DNA of 48,944 nt from Rhizobiaceae bacterium (GCA_028279875.1 JANQMU010000093.1:1-48944), one strand, 5' to 3'; numbered from the stretch's first letter, positions 26,239 to 35,166 are shown. Notes: a model not told the origin generated them from the letters alone. Program-made: numbers and translations.

Positions 26239-27168
26239 TTAACCTCCCGCTTCAAGCGTGGTCGGACTCTCTTTTCCCCGCGCAGCTATTATCTGGTCAT
26301 AGAAAGCCTCGGCTGCGGGAGAGAGCCAACGTTTCTCGCGAACGGCCATGTGAATGCGTTGGTAGGCGGTGGGTGATGTCAAAGGCCGAACGACAAGCTC
26401 GTGAGGGCCAACGAGGTATCTAAAGCCCTTTGCTGGCAAGGCCGTGACGCCGAAACCTTCGGCCACCATTCCAATCGCGGTTGACACCATATTCGTTTCG
26501 ATCTTGTTACGCAGCACATGCCCGATGTCTGCGAACGCCTGCGCGGTAACCTCGTGCGTGGAAGACCCTTGAGCGACCTGGATGAACGGGAAATCCGTGA
26601 TCTCTGACCAGGTTATTGGGCCTTCGCCGGCCAGTGGATGATCCGGTTTGCAGATCAGGGAATAATGCTCCTGATACAACAACTCACTCTGAAGATCGTC
26701 CAGCGGGTGATCCAGATGCACAAAACCTAGGTCAACGTCTCCACGGCGGACAAGTTCCAGGGTTGGCTGATTGAGCCCATCTTTGAGCGAAATTCCGATG
26801 TTTGGAAAACGATTCCTGTACTGGCTGAGTTCCTTCGCCAAAAACCCCGCTGCGACAGATGGAAGGCTTGCGATATGTAGGTGGCCTTTGCGCTTTTCGA
26901 CAAGATCGCGGACCACATCGACCGACGATTCCATTTCGGACAGCAACCGCTGCGCCACACCCAGATAACTTTCGCCGACCCCGGTCAACCGCACCATCTT
27001 GGTGTGTCGTTCGAATAGGCGGGCGCCCAGAAAGTCTTCGAACTGACGGATGGTTGCACTGAGCGACGGTTGAGTCACATGCAGCACCTCTGCCGCCTTG
27101 GTGAAGCTTTGCGCATCGGCGACCGCAATAAATGCACGAAGGTGTCGGGCAGAAAGATTGATAGGCAT
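26239..27168 (-). CDS. LysR-family transcriptional regulator
   Basis: The 309-residue LTTR has an N-terminal winged helix (LSARHLRAFIAVADAQSFTK, LHVTQPSLSATIRQFEDFLG, LFERHTKMVRLT, residues 5-64) and a substrate-binding domain from about 90 (GHLHIASLPSVAAGFLA). ATG 27168 is used; the TTG two codons upstream is an alternative. It is divergent from the TAXI receptor gene with 111 bases between the starts, the usual arrangement for a LysR regulator controlling the neighbouring operon with a co-inducer that is probably the imported compound or an intermediate. Confidence 0.92.
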   Translation of the reverse strand: MPINLSARHLRAFIAVADAQSFTKAAEVLHVTQPSLSATIRQFEDFLGARLFERHTKMVRLTGVGESYLGVAQRLLSEMESSVDVVRDLVEKRKGHLHIASLPSVAAGFLAKELSQYRNRFPNIGISLKDGLNQPTLELVRRGDVDLGFVHLDHPLDDLQSELLYQEHYSLICKPDHPLAGEGPITWSEITDFPFIQVAQGSSTHEVTAQAFADIGHVLRNKIETNMVSTAIGMVAEGFGVTALPAKGFRYLVGPHELVVRPLTSPTAYQRIHMAVREKRWLSPAAEAFYDQIIAARGKESPTTLEAGG

Positions 27169-27279
27169 TGCCAATTAATAAAGAGGAAAAAAAGATTGGT
27201 CAAATAAATGAGGTCATGGCAGGTTCCCTTGGTCATTTGCGGCGCAGTCGCTGAACCTGAAATCGAATGGGAGATATCT

Positions 27280-28227
27280 ATGCTAAGAACAATTTCAGCA
27301 TTGGCATTGGCCGCGTGCTTCACCGGGGCCGCCGCTGCCGACACGAAACAGCTCAATATGGGAGGCTCATCTACGTCATCGGGGTTCTTTCCCTATTACA
27401 CAGCGGTCGCCAAGGCAGTCAGCGACGATGCTACCGACATCAACGTGACATTGGTGTCTCCCGGCGGCTTTGCGAAAGGTCTGGAGTTGTTGAAGAAAGG
27501 CGAGCTTGACTTCGCTGGCACCTCGCCCGCGCTGATATCCGAGGCGGCTGCTGAGGGCATCGAACTGCGCGTGCTTTGGTGGATCTACCCGGCAGTTCAG
27601 AACATCATGGTACGTGCTGACAGCGGCATCACAAGCGTCTCGGAACTCGATGGAAAGTGCTTCCACCCGGGCAAGAACGGATCGTCGACGCAAAAGAACA
27701 TGCTTGCGATCCTCGAACTGCTTGAGGTCGAACCAAAACTATATCTCTCCGATCCGAAGGACGCGATCAATGCGATCAAGAATGGACGTTGCGACGGGCA
27801 AGTGAAATCTATCGGCGGTAGCCAGCTCGACGGGGCGACGGCCGAACTAAATCTGTCCACCCCCCTTATGCCGATCGGGTTTACAGCGGACGAGCAGGCC
27901 AAAATCAAGGCCGCTTTGCCACACATCAACTTCTTTGAAGTCGATGCCGAGATCGTCGAAGGGGCCGAAGCTTATGCCGCCCATACGCTGTGGGTCGGTT
28001 TTGCGGCTCCAAAAGAGATGGACGAAGACACTGCCTATAAGATTGTCAAGGGCATGATGTCGGGCGTCGAAGATCAGCTTTCGACGCTGGCGGCGCTGGA
28101 AGGTGTTGACGTTCCTTCCAGAACACTCTCTGCATCTGGTGACCTGCTGCATGCCGGCGCGATCAAGTATTTCCGTGAGATTGGCTTGGATGTTCCTGAG
28201 GCGCTTATCCCGTCTGAGGCGCAATAA
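27280..28227 (+). CDS. TAXI-type TRAP transporter substrate-binding protein
   Basis: The 315-residue periplasmic receptor has a signal peptide (MLRTISALALAACFTGAAAA). The TAXI-family pattern shows in LNMGGSSTSSGFFPYYTAVA near the start, then SPGGFAKGLELLKKGELDFA and GKCFHPGKNGSSTQKNML. It captures an organic acid or amino acid for the fused permease at 28600. GGGAGA supports ATG 27280 over the upstream open frame to 27208. A 268-bp inverted-repeat element lies between it and the permease gene. Confidence 0.92.
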   Translation: MLRTISALALAACFTGAAAADTKQLNMGGSSTSSGFFPYYTAVAKAVSDDATDINVTLVSPGGFAKGLELLKKGELDFAGTSPALISEAAAEGIELRVLWWIYPAVQNIMVRADSGITSVSELDGKCFHPGKNGSSTQKNMLAILELLEVEPKLYLSDPKDAINAIKNGRCDGQVKSIGGSQLDGATAELNLSTPLMPIGFTADEQAKIKAALPHINFFEVDAEIVEGAEAYAAHTLWVGFAAPKEMDEDTAYKIVKGMMSGVEDQLSTLAALEGVDVPSRTLSASGDLLHAGAIKYFREIGLDVPEALIPSEAQ

Positions 28228-28295
28228 TACAGCAAAGTCAGAGCGGTCCCGCACATTGCGCGGGGCCTGCACTCTCCTCAGACTATCGCTACTTT

Positions 28296-28563
28296 AGAGC
28301 CCATTCGGGAATTAACGATTGGTTTGGTTGTGCCTATTTTGTCCAATACCAAGCGATTGATTGAAGGAACGGCTGGTGGCCATTTCAAGATCAAGCGCGC
28401 CGGTAGTGGGCAAAATAGGCGCAATCCGCGAGGACGCGGCCAGTTTTGGTGCTTTTTGCCGAAAGGCCTCCTGACAGGCACCCAGCCTGCGGCGTCGTCC
28501 TTTCGGCAAAAATCCCTCAAAACTGGCTGCGCCAAACCAGTCGTTAATTCCCGAATGGGCTCT
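28296..28563. mobile_element. MITE-like element 1 (268 bp) with nested hairpins
   Basis: The terminal inverted repeats are 23 bases and perfect: AGAGCCCATTCGGG plus AATTAACGA at 28296-28318, inverted at 28541-28563. They continue with one mismatch through TGGTTTGG. Inside are two more inverted pairs: 28331-28344 with 28408-28423 (CCTATTTTG / CAAAATAGG), and 28439-28466 with 28499-28527 (TTTTTGCCGAAAGG / CCTTTCGGCAAAAA). It contains no gene. It could fold as a cruciform in DNA or a long structured RNA within the TRAP operon. A target duplication is not clear. Confidence 0.85.
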
Positions 28564-28599
28564 TAGTGACGCATTCTTGGCGATTTCGAGGAATACAGA

Positions 28600-30480
28600 A
28601 TGTCTCCAAAAATCAAGAAGTATACCGTCGGCGCACTTATGCTGATCGTGGTGGCTGTTGTTCTCTATTCCGCTGCTTTCGGCCAATGGCCGAATATCCA
28701 GCACCGCGCCGGGATTTTCTCACTTTGTCTTGCCATGGGGCTGATACTGTTTCCGTTCCGCGAGAACGCCTCGACGGCAACGAGAATCGCGGTTGATGGG
28801 GGGCTGTTTCTTTTTGGTAGTGGCGCATCGCTCTACGTGATCTGGAATTACTGGGACATCATGCTGCGCCCTGGGTCGCTGCCTAAGTGGGACGTCTGGT
28901 TGGGCGTTGCGCTCATTCTGGTGGTGATGGAATTGGCGCGACGCTCGATTGGCTACGCTTTCGCGATCCTGATTGCGGTTTTCGGTGCCTATGCGTTGCT
29001 GGGCCATCTGATCCCGGGCAAACTGGGCCACGGCGGTGCCAGCGCCGAGTTTCTGGTGGATATACTTTTTTTCTCGACCGACGGAATCTGGGGGCCAATC
29101 ACGGACATCTTTGTCACGCTTTTGATCCCGTTCACCATATTTAGCGGCCTGATGATGGCCACCGGCGCAGGCGAAAGCCTGCTCGACTTTGCCAAGATCG
29201 TCGGCGGGCGAATGCGGGGCGGACCGGCAAAGATTGCTGTACTCTCTTCGGCCATGGTCGGGTCGATGACCGGGTCGTCAGTTACCAATGTCGCGATGAC
29301 GGGCAACTTCACGATCCCGATGATGAAGCGACTCGGCTATCGCCCGGAAGTTGCCGGCGGGATCGAGGCGACAGCCTCCACTGGGGGGCAGATAACGCCA
29401 CCGCTGATGGGGGCGGGTCTGTTTCTGATGTCGGAATTTCTGGGTGTGCCGGTCAGCCAGATGATGCTGATCGCACTGGTTCCGGCCATCCTGTTCTATA
29501 TCGGCGTTCTTTCGGCGGTGCATTTCGAATCCGTCAAATCCGGCGTAGGGCGCGTGCCCGCCGCAGAAATCCCGGACTGGTCCAAGTTTCGGTCATTCGG
29601 GGTCTTGGGCCCGCTGGTTCTGCCGCTATTGGTGCTGATCGGGATGATCATCTATGGCTTCAGCGCCGACTACGCCATGCTCTTTGCCATTCTGACGCTG
29701 GTGGGCACCTATCTTATGTCCGCCGGCAGCCTGAAGGAAGTGCGCAAACGGGTCATTTCCATCGTCAACTCGTTCGAAGGTATGGCCAAAACCATTGCGA
29801 CACTGGGCGTGCTTTGTGCATCGGCGGGGCTGCTCGTGGGGGTCATCGGCTCGGTTGGGATCGGCGTGAAGTTCGCCGATGCGGTGCTGGGGCTTGCGGG
29901 CGCGAATTTCCTTGCCTCGTTGGTGCTGGCGGGCGCGGTGATCATGATTGTGGGCATGGGGATCCCGACAACGGCTGCTTATGTGCTGGCGCTGGCCGTG
30001 ATCGGGCTGGCCTTCAAGAAACTCGGGATCGAACCCCTGCAAACCCATATGTTCATCTTTTACTTTGCAACGCTTTCGGCCATCACGCCCCCGGTCTGTG
30101 CCGCGGTATACGTCGCCGCCGGAATAGCCGAGGCAAACTGGATCAAGGTGGCCGTCCACACGATACGCTTTGCCGCGATAAAGTACCTGATGCCGTTCCT
30201 CTTCATCTTCCATCCCGGGCTGTTGTGGGTGAATGGCCCTATCGACCTTCTGATCACGGCGTCCGCCTGCGGGATCGGGGCTGTCCTGTTATCCGCGGTG
30301 TTCTCAGGCTATTTGCTGGCGCCGCTGAATTGGATGATGAAATTGGCACTGACTGCCGCGGCGCTCGCCGTCATGTGGCCAAACCCGATGGTACAAGCCG
30401 TAGCACTCTTGCCGGTCATTGCGATCGTGGCACTGAACCTGCTGGCGAACCGCAAAATGCACGGACGCGAGGCCGTCTGA
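28600..30480 (+). CDS. Fused TRAP transporter permease (DctQ-DctM type, TAXI system)
   Basis: The 626-residue membrane protein joins a small DctQ-like N-terminal part (about 1-130) to the large 12-helix DctM part (LVDILFFSTDGIWGPITDIF, GGRMRGGPAKIAVLSSAMVG, SMTGSSVTNVAMTGNFTIPM, MGIPTTAAYVLALAVIGLAF). It drives import of the receptor-bound solute with the sodium gradient. GAGGAA precedes the ATG. The hydrolase gene starts inside its stop codon (TGATG), so translation is coupled. Confidence 0.94.
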   Translation: MSPKIKKYTVGALMLIVVAVVLYSAAFGQWPNIQHRAGIFSLCLAMGLILFPFRENASTATRIAVDGGLFLFGSGASLYVIWNYWDIMLRPGSLPKWDVWLGVALILVVMELARRSIGYAFAILIAVFGAYALLGHLIPGKLGHGGASAEFLVDILFFSTDGIWGPITDIFVTLLIPFTIFSGLMMATGAGESLLDFAKIVGGRMRGGPAKIAVLSSAMVGSMTGSSVTNVAMTGNFTIPMMKRLGYRPEVAGGIEATASTGGQITPPLMGAGLFLMSEFLGVPVSQMMLIALVPAILFYIGVLSAVHFESVKSGVGRVPAAEIPDWSKFRSFGVLGPLVLPLLVLIGMIIYGFSADYAMLFAILTLVGTYLMSAGSLKEVRKRVISIVNSFEGMAKTIATLGVLCASAGLLVGVIGSVGIGVKFADAVLGLAGANFLASLVLAGAVIMIVGMGIPTTAAYVLALAVIGLAFKKLGIEPLQTHMFIFYFATLSAITPPVCAAVYVAAGIAEANWIKVAVHTIRFAAIKYLMPFLFIFHPGLLWVNGPIDLLITASACGIGAVLLSAVFSGYLLAPLNWMMKLALTAAALAVMWPNPMVQAVALLPVIAIVALNLLANRKMHGREAV

Positions 30481-31328
30481 TGAATGAAATCCCGCATCAT
30501 TCCGCTGCCGAATCCACCGATCCGCTCGACTTTTCGTACCTTAACGAACTACGCTGTATCGAAGCTGGAGAAGGGCGCGTCTATCTTGGCCGTTCCGTTG
30601 GCAAAGAAACTCAAGCCCCTGTCCTGACCTTTGTTCACGGCGGTTGTATGGGTGCTTGGGGGTATGCTGCCTATCTGCGATATTTTGACCAACTTGGCAT
30701 TCCCTGCGCGGCTGTGGATTGCCGGGGACATGGCGGTCTACCTCAGGGGGATGACTTCGTCCGGGCGTCGGTCAAGGATTTCGCCAGTGACGTGGTCGCG
30801 GCATGCAATCAGATTTCTGGCCCTCCCATCCTGGCCGGCCATTCGCTTGGCGCCTTGATCGTGGGGGTTGCGCAGCACCAGGTCGAGACGGCCGGACTGG
30901 TACTCCTGGCACCGTCCCCGCCAGGGCAATTGCCGGGCGCGCGTTCCTTGCCGCTAATGTCCGAAGAGATACCCTATCATCCGACCGACAGTTTTCACGA
31001 CAAACTGCGGATGCCGGGAGAGACCCGCGACATCGCCCCCTTTGTCCAACGTCTGTGCCGGGAGAGCCCGGTGGCGCTGAACGAACGCTATAGCCTTTCC
31101 GTGCAGCTCCCTGTCCCGCGTGAAGGCGTACCCGCGATTTGCCTCAGTGCATCCGACGATGATCCCCAACGGCATCCACCGGGGCAGGACCGGGCAACCG
31201 CAGATTTTTTCGGAGCGCACCACATTCACCTGCCCAACGCGCCGCATTGTTTCATGATGTCGGTAAACTGGACCGAAAGCGCATCAATTCTGGCGGACTG
31301 GTATCGGTTGACATTCAGGAATGATTGA
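30480..31328 (+). CDS. Alpha/beta hydrolase
   Basis: The 282-residue hydrolase has the oxyanion-hole block TFVHGGCMGAWGYAAYL, the strand AAVDCRGHGG, the nucleophile elbow AGHSLGAL (serine in G-H-S-L-G) and a C-terminal catalytic histidine in NAPHCFMM. It has no signal peptide, so it is cytoplasmic. Its start overlaps the stop of the TRAP permease gene by one base. In context it could cleave an ester, thioester or lactone of the imported compound. The exact substrate is not predictable. Confidence 0.9.
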   Translation: MNEIPHHSAAESTDPLDFSYLNELRCIEAGEGRVYLGRSVGKETQAPVLTFVHGGCMGAWGYAAYLRYFDQLGIPCAAVDCRGHGGLPQGDDFVRASVKDFASDVVAACNQISGPPILAGHSLGALIVGVAQHQVETAGLVLLAPSPPGQLPGARSLPLMSEEIPYHPTDSFHDKLRMPGETRDIAPFVQRLCRESPVALNERYSLSVQLPVPREGVPAICLSASDDDPQRHPPGQDRATADFFGAHHIHLPNAPHCFMMSVNWTESASILADWYRLTFRND

Positions 31329-31540
31329 TCAGGTTCGCTCTGAGTTGTGTGACGCGACACATAAAGCGTGTGATGGTCTCTTTTTTCGGCCGGTCTGTTG
31401 GCATATCTCGGCCGGATCAGGAACTGCGCCGCTATTGCTGGTTGGGAAAGCACAGCATTGCAAGTCTGAACATTCAGGGCCACTTGTTGAAGCGCGAACA
31501 TATCCGGAACCAGCAAATAATACATGTGAGCGAGGACAAC

Positions 31541-32905
31541 GTGGATAAACCGGTATTGACAAAAATCCTGATACCCTCCGGCGCGCTCGGCCTTGGGTAT
31601 GACCGAGAGGCCCTGGCGCGGGGTGTGGCAGAACAGCCTGACCTGATCGCCATTGATGGTGGTTCAACCGATAGCGGTCCGTATTACCTCGGCACAGGTA
31701 CCTCCAAATATTCCCGCAATTCCATCAAGTCCGAGTGGCGCGAGTTGATGGAAGCCCGGGCCGAGGCCGGTGTTCCCTTGGTGATCGGCACGGCGGGCAC
31801 CTCTGGAGCAGACAGTGCCGTCGACTGGCTCGTTGAAATCACCAGAGAAATCGTCGCTGAAATGGGGGAATCAGTCAAAGTCGCGGTGCTGAAATCAGGA
31901 CAGGACCCGGACAAGATGGCATCGGCCTTTGAGGGTGGCCGGATCACGCCGTTGCAACCTGAGATCGGCATCTCGCCGAAGCTTCTACAAAGCTGCTCAA
32001 ATATCGTCGCGCTGGCCGGAGCAGAGCAGATCCAGAAAGCCCTGGACACGGGCGCAGACATTGTGATCGCGGGACGCACCACCGACACCGCAACAATCGC
32101 TGCCTTGCCGCTGGCCCGCGGATGCCACCCTGGCGGGGCGTGGCACGGGGCCAAGATCGGCGAATGCGGGGCGCTGGCCACGACCAGCCCGAATTCCGGC
32201 ACAATCCTGATCGCGTTCGATAAAACGGGTTTCACGATTACCCCGATGGGGCAAGAGGCGCGCGCGACCCCTTACACGGTTTCGGCGCATATGCTCTACG
32301 AGAACTCCAACCCGTTTCAGCTATATGAGCCAGGCGGGCATCTGGACGTCACCAACGCAACCTATACCGCACAGGATGACCGAACAGTCCGGGTCACCGG
32401 CAGCGAATGGGTCCCAAGCAACGCCTATACGGTCAAACTCGAAGGTTCACGCAGCGGCGGATATCAGACGGTCTCTCTGGCGCTGGTTCGTGACCCACGC
32501 TATGTCGCGAACATTCGCGAATGGGTTGCCGATATCGAAACGAAATGCACCGCCAAAGCCAACCAACGTGTCAACGAGCCATTCACTCTGGAACTCCGAC
32601 TGATCGGCGTGGATGCCACCTTGGGAGCCTTGGAAACCGACGTTCAAATCGGCAGCGAGGTCGGTGTCATGGGGATCGTCACCGCCCAGACAGAGGCCAC
32701 CTCGCGCGAAGTCGCCAAGATCCTGAACCCTTATCTGCTCCATCACGCTCTGACCGAGCAGGAAGAAATGCCGACCTTCGCCTTTCCTTTCTCCCCCACA
32801 GAAATGGTCCGCGGCGAGATCTACGAGTTCTGTCTGAACCACGTGCTGGAACTGGACGATCCGATGGAGGCATTCCGACTGGACATTCTGGAGATGAGCG
32901 CATGA
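31541..32905 (+). CDS. AtuA-like protein (DUF1446, acyclic terpene utilisation family)
   Basis: About 454 residues of the DUF1446/AtuA family: KILIPSGALGLGYDREALAR, DLIAIDGGSTDSGPYYLGTG, PLVIGTAGTSGADSAVDWLV, GADIVIAGRTTDTATIAALP, and the late block GIVTAQTEATSREVAKIL. AtuA belongs to the citronellol/geraniol operon of Pseudomonas; the reaction is not established. The start is probably the GTG at 31541 (GAGGA just upstream), with GTG 31526 as an alternative; the frame is open back to 31325. The DUF4387 partner gene overlaps its stop by 4 bases. A 212-base gap separates it from the hydrolase. Confidence 0.87.
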   Translation: MDKPVLTKILIPSGALGLGYDREALARGVAEQPDLIAIDGGSTDSGPYYLGTGTSKYSRNSIKSEWRELMEARAEAGVPLVIGTAGTSGADSAVDWLVEITREIVAEMGESVKVAVLKSGQDPDKMASAFEGGRITPLQPEIGISPKLLQSCSNIVALAGAEQIQKALDTGADIVIAGRTTDTATIAALPLARGCHPGGAWHGAKIGECGALATTSPNSGTILIAFDKTGFTITPMGQEARATPYTVSAHMLYENSNPFQLYEPGGHLDVTNATYTAQDDRTVRVTGSEWVPSNAYTVKLEGSRSGGYQTVSLALVRDPRYVANIREWVADIETKCTAKANQRVNEPFTLELRLIGVDATLGALETDVQIGSEVGVMGIVTAQTEATSREVAKILNPYLLHHALTEQEEMPTFAFPFSPTEMVRGEIYEFCLNHVLELDDPMEAFRLDILEMSA

Positions 32906-33204
32906 CCACACTTTCCGACATCGCCAAGAAAATTCGGTCGAAGAACGCGGGGCCGTTCTGGCTGACAATTGATATTTTTTGCGAGACCGAAGAAGCCTTC
33001 GAACAGGTCTGCCAAATCGCTGACAATGATCGTGTCGCCAGCGCATTTGGGACGACAGCCGCCGAGCTAAAGCGGTATGAGATTGCAAGTCTGAACGTTC
33101 TCAAGTTCAGCCTGCCACGTCCAGAAATCCAGGGAACCCGCTTTGACCGTGACATGCATGGTGCGTCATTTGCCAATTTGCTGTCGCGGCTCTCTAAGGA
33201 TTAG
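32902..33204 (+). CDS. DUF4387 protein, partner of the AtuA-like protein
   Basis: The 100-residue protein begins MTTLSDIAKKIRSKNAGPFW and contains LTIDIFCETEEAFEQVCQIA and RYEIASLNVLKFSLPRP. DUF4387 genes regularly sit beside or are fused to AtuA/DUF1446, which suggests two subunits of one enzyme. The ATG overlaps the upstream stop (ATGA). The last residues (NLLSRLSKD) read across the tail of an IS630 fragment on the other strand, so the natural C-terminus may have been altered slightly. Confidence 0.87.
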   Translation: MTTLSDIAKKIRSKNAGPFWLTIDIFCETEEAFEQVCQIADNDRVASAFGTTAAELKRYEIASLNVLKFSLPRPEIQGTRFDRDMHGASFANLLSRLSKD

Positions 33205-33391
33205 AGTATCCGTTTTGATCTGCAACATATCCTGCAGCCGTGAAGAAGTTATTGCACTCTTCTGGGGGGAACAGGTCGCAGGCCTTTGGGGCGGATTGAA
33301 CCAGCGCATCGAAGGTTCGGGCTTTGATGCGTCGTAGATGTACCTTGAGTTTGAAGTAATCCATCTCAATCGGGTTCAGGTCCGGGCTATA
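33194..33391 (-). pseudogene. IS630-family transposase, C-terminal fragment
   Basis: Reading leftward: YSPDLNPIEMDYFKLKVHLR, RIKARTFDALVQSAPKACDL, FPPEECNNFFTAAGYVADQN, GYSNP stop. This is the end of an IS630/Tc1-mariner-type DDE transposase, including the third acidic residue in PDLNPIE. The rest of the gene and both ends of the element are missing. The fragment joins directly to the truncated MFS copy and overlaps the end of the DUF4387 gene by 11 bases. Confidence 0.9.
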
Positions 33392-33930
33392 TGGGGCTGC
33401 TCTCGGACAGATTCGGACGCCGGCCGGTCATTCTGTGGGGGCTGGCGATCTTCGTCACCGCCACATTTGGATGCGTGGCCGCGACCGACATCCGGACATT
33501 TCTCGCCTGCCGGATGATCCAGGCCGTGATCGCGCCGACCTATGCCGTGGCGCTGGCCGTCGTTCGGGATACGACAAGCCGGGAACTGGCTGCCGGCAAG
33601 ATCGGCTATATCGCGATGGCATGGGCCGTCGCACCGATGTTCGGCCCGAGTGTTGGCGGCCTGCTTGATGAGTTGTTCGGCTGGCACGCGAGCTTCTGGT
33701 TTCTCGCGGTCTTCGGCATCGCCGTGTTCGCCCTGTGCTGGAGCGATCTGCGTGAGACCAATCGCAACCCGTCGAACACGATTGCCGAACAGTTCCGTGC
33801 CTATCCCGAACTGCTGATGTCACGTCGTTTTTGGGCCTATGCGTTGTGCATGGCGTTTTCGGTCGGCGCGTTCTACGCCTTTCTGGCCGGCGCTCTGATC
33901 GCCCGCCACCTGGAACGTGTTTCGGACTGA
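33391..33930 (+). pseudogene. Truncated, internally deleted copy of the MFS exporter gene
   Basis: Bases 33391-33893 align without gaps to 24386-24888, and 33894-33930 to 25348-25384. The copy lacks the 5' part (helices 1-2) and 459 internal bases (exactly 153 codons), so the frame stays open for 179 residues (MGLLSDRFGRRPVILWG ... FLAGALIARHLERVSD). About seven membrane helices are missing, so it cannot be a working transporter. By eye a little over nine in ten bases match. It is in the same orientation as the intact gene and closes the catabolic cluster. Confidence 0.93.
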
Positions 33931-34134
33931 TCCCGCCGGACGGTCACGCACCGGGGCCGCTTCCACCCGACGGTGCGGCATGAATCCCATTTTTGTCGTT
34001 GAAATGAGCGGTTCTTGGAGCGCACCGTCGATTCTTGACAAAAAAACTCAAAAAAAGCTTGACCGAGATTGTGATTGTTATACTTGAGTGCCGTGGTCAT
34101 GAAATTGGTGACTGGATTCAACAGGGAGCTGCTT

Positions 34135-35166
34135 ATGCCGTCCATTCTTTCAAAGGTTACCGGTGCCGGTCTTGCCGGGGCCTTGGTGCTTGCCTCCGCG
34201 CCGCTTGCTTTTGCGGCGGGCGAGCTCAATCTGTACTCATCGCGCCATTATGACACCGATGAGCGTCTCTATTCGGATTTCGAGGAGATGACCGGAATCA
34301 AGATCAACAGGATTGAGGGCAAGGCGGACGAACTCATCGCCCGTATGGAAGCTGAGGGCGCCAACAGCCCGGCCGATGTCCTTTTGACGGTCGATACCTC
34401 GCGCCTCGAGCGTGCCAAAAATGCCGGCGTCCTGCAACCGATTGAATCCGCCGTTCTCGAAGCGCGCCTGCCCGGATACGTCAAGGATGATGACAATCAG
34501 TGGTTCGGCTTTTCGCAGCGTGCGCGCATCCTTTTCTATGACAAGAACGATGTCTCCGAGCCGCCGATGACCTACCAGGATCTGGCCGATCCGAAATATA
34601 AGGGTCAAATCTGCATTCGGTCTTCGTCGAATGTCTACACCCAGACCATCACCGCGGCCCTGATCGAACATCTTGGCGCCGATGCCGTGAAGGGCTGGGC
34701 CGACGCAGTGGTCGGCAATTTTGCCCGGGCGCCGCAGGGCGGGGATACCGACCAGCTTCGCGGCATCGTGTCCGGCGAGTGCGATATCGCCATGTCGAAC
34801 ACCTATTACTTTGCCCGCGCCATTCGCAAGCCGGTCAAGGGCCTCTCGGACAGTATCGAGATGATCGGCTGGGTTTTCCCGAACCAGGACACGGACGGCG
34901 CGCATATGAACCTGTCCGGTGGCGGCGTTGCGGCCCATGCCCCGAACAAGGAGAACGCCATCAAGTTCCTGGAGTATCTCGCTTCCGACCAGGCGCAGCG
35001 ATATTTCTCGGCCGGCAATGACGAATATCCCGCCGTGCCCGGGGTTGCGATCAGCCCGTCCGTCGCACAGCTCGGCTTCTTCAAGCCGGACGATGTCGAT
35101 GCCTCGGCAATTGCGTCGAACGTCCCGGCCGCGCAGAAACTCCTGAACGAAGCCGGCTGGCAATAG
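34135..35166 (+). CDS. Ferric-iron ABC transporter, periplasmic binding protein (FbpA type)
   Basis: The 343-residue protein has a signal peptide (MPSILSKVTGAGLAGALVLA ... AFAAG). It shows the family's ELNLYSSRHYDTDERLYSDF, PADVLLTVDTSRLERAKNAG, WFGFSQRARILFYDKND, CIRSSSNVYTQTITAALIEH, and a late NTYYFAR with the tyrosine pair that binds Fe3+. AGGGAG favours ATG 34135 over the open ATG 34075. TATACT at about 34080 could be a -10 element, but its spacing to TTGACC is short. I see no convincing Irr or RirA box. A strong terminator follows, so the permease gene may need its own promoter or readthrough. Confidence 0.92.
   Translation: MPSILSKVTGAGLAGALVLASAPLAFAAGELNLYSSRHYDTDERLYSDFEEMTGIKINRIEGKADELIARMEAEGANSPADVLLTVDTSRLERAKNAGVLQPIESAVLEARLPGYVKDDDNQWFGFSQRARILFYDKNDVSEPPMTYQDLADPKYKGQICIRSSSNVYTQTITAALIEHLGADAVKGWADAVVGNFARAPQGGDTDQLRGIVSGECDIAMSNTYYFARAIRKPVKGLSDSIEMIGWVFPNQDTDGAHMNLSGGGVAAHAPNKENAIKFLEYLASDQAQRYFSAGNDEYPAVPGVAISPSVAQLGFFKPDDVDASAIASNVPAAQKLLNEAGWQ

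Noticed and set aside
28312..28704. A 130-codon minus-strand frame across the element at 28296-28563
   Set aside because: It runs through the inverted repeat and into the start of the permease gene on the other strand; there is no domain and no ribosome-binding site.
31457..33096. ATTGCAAGTCTGAAC occurs both before the AtuA-like gene (31457-31471) and within the DUF4387 gene (33082-33096)
   Set aside because: A single 15-base match is near chance level for a sequence this long, and the surroundings do not align, so I do not call it a repeat or duplication.
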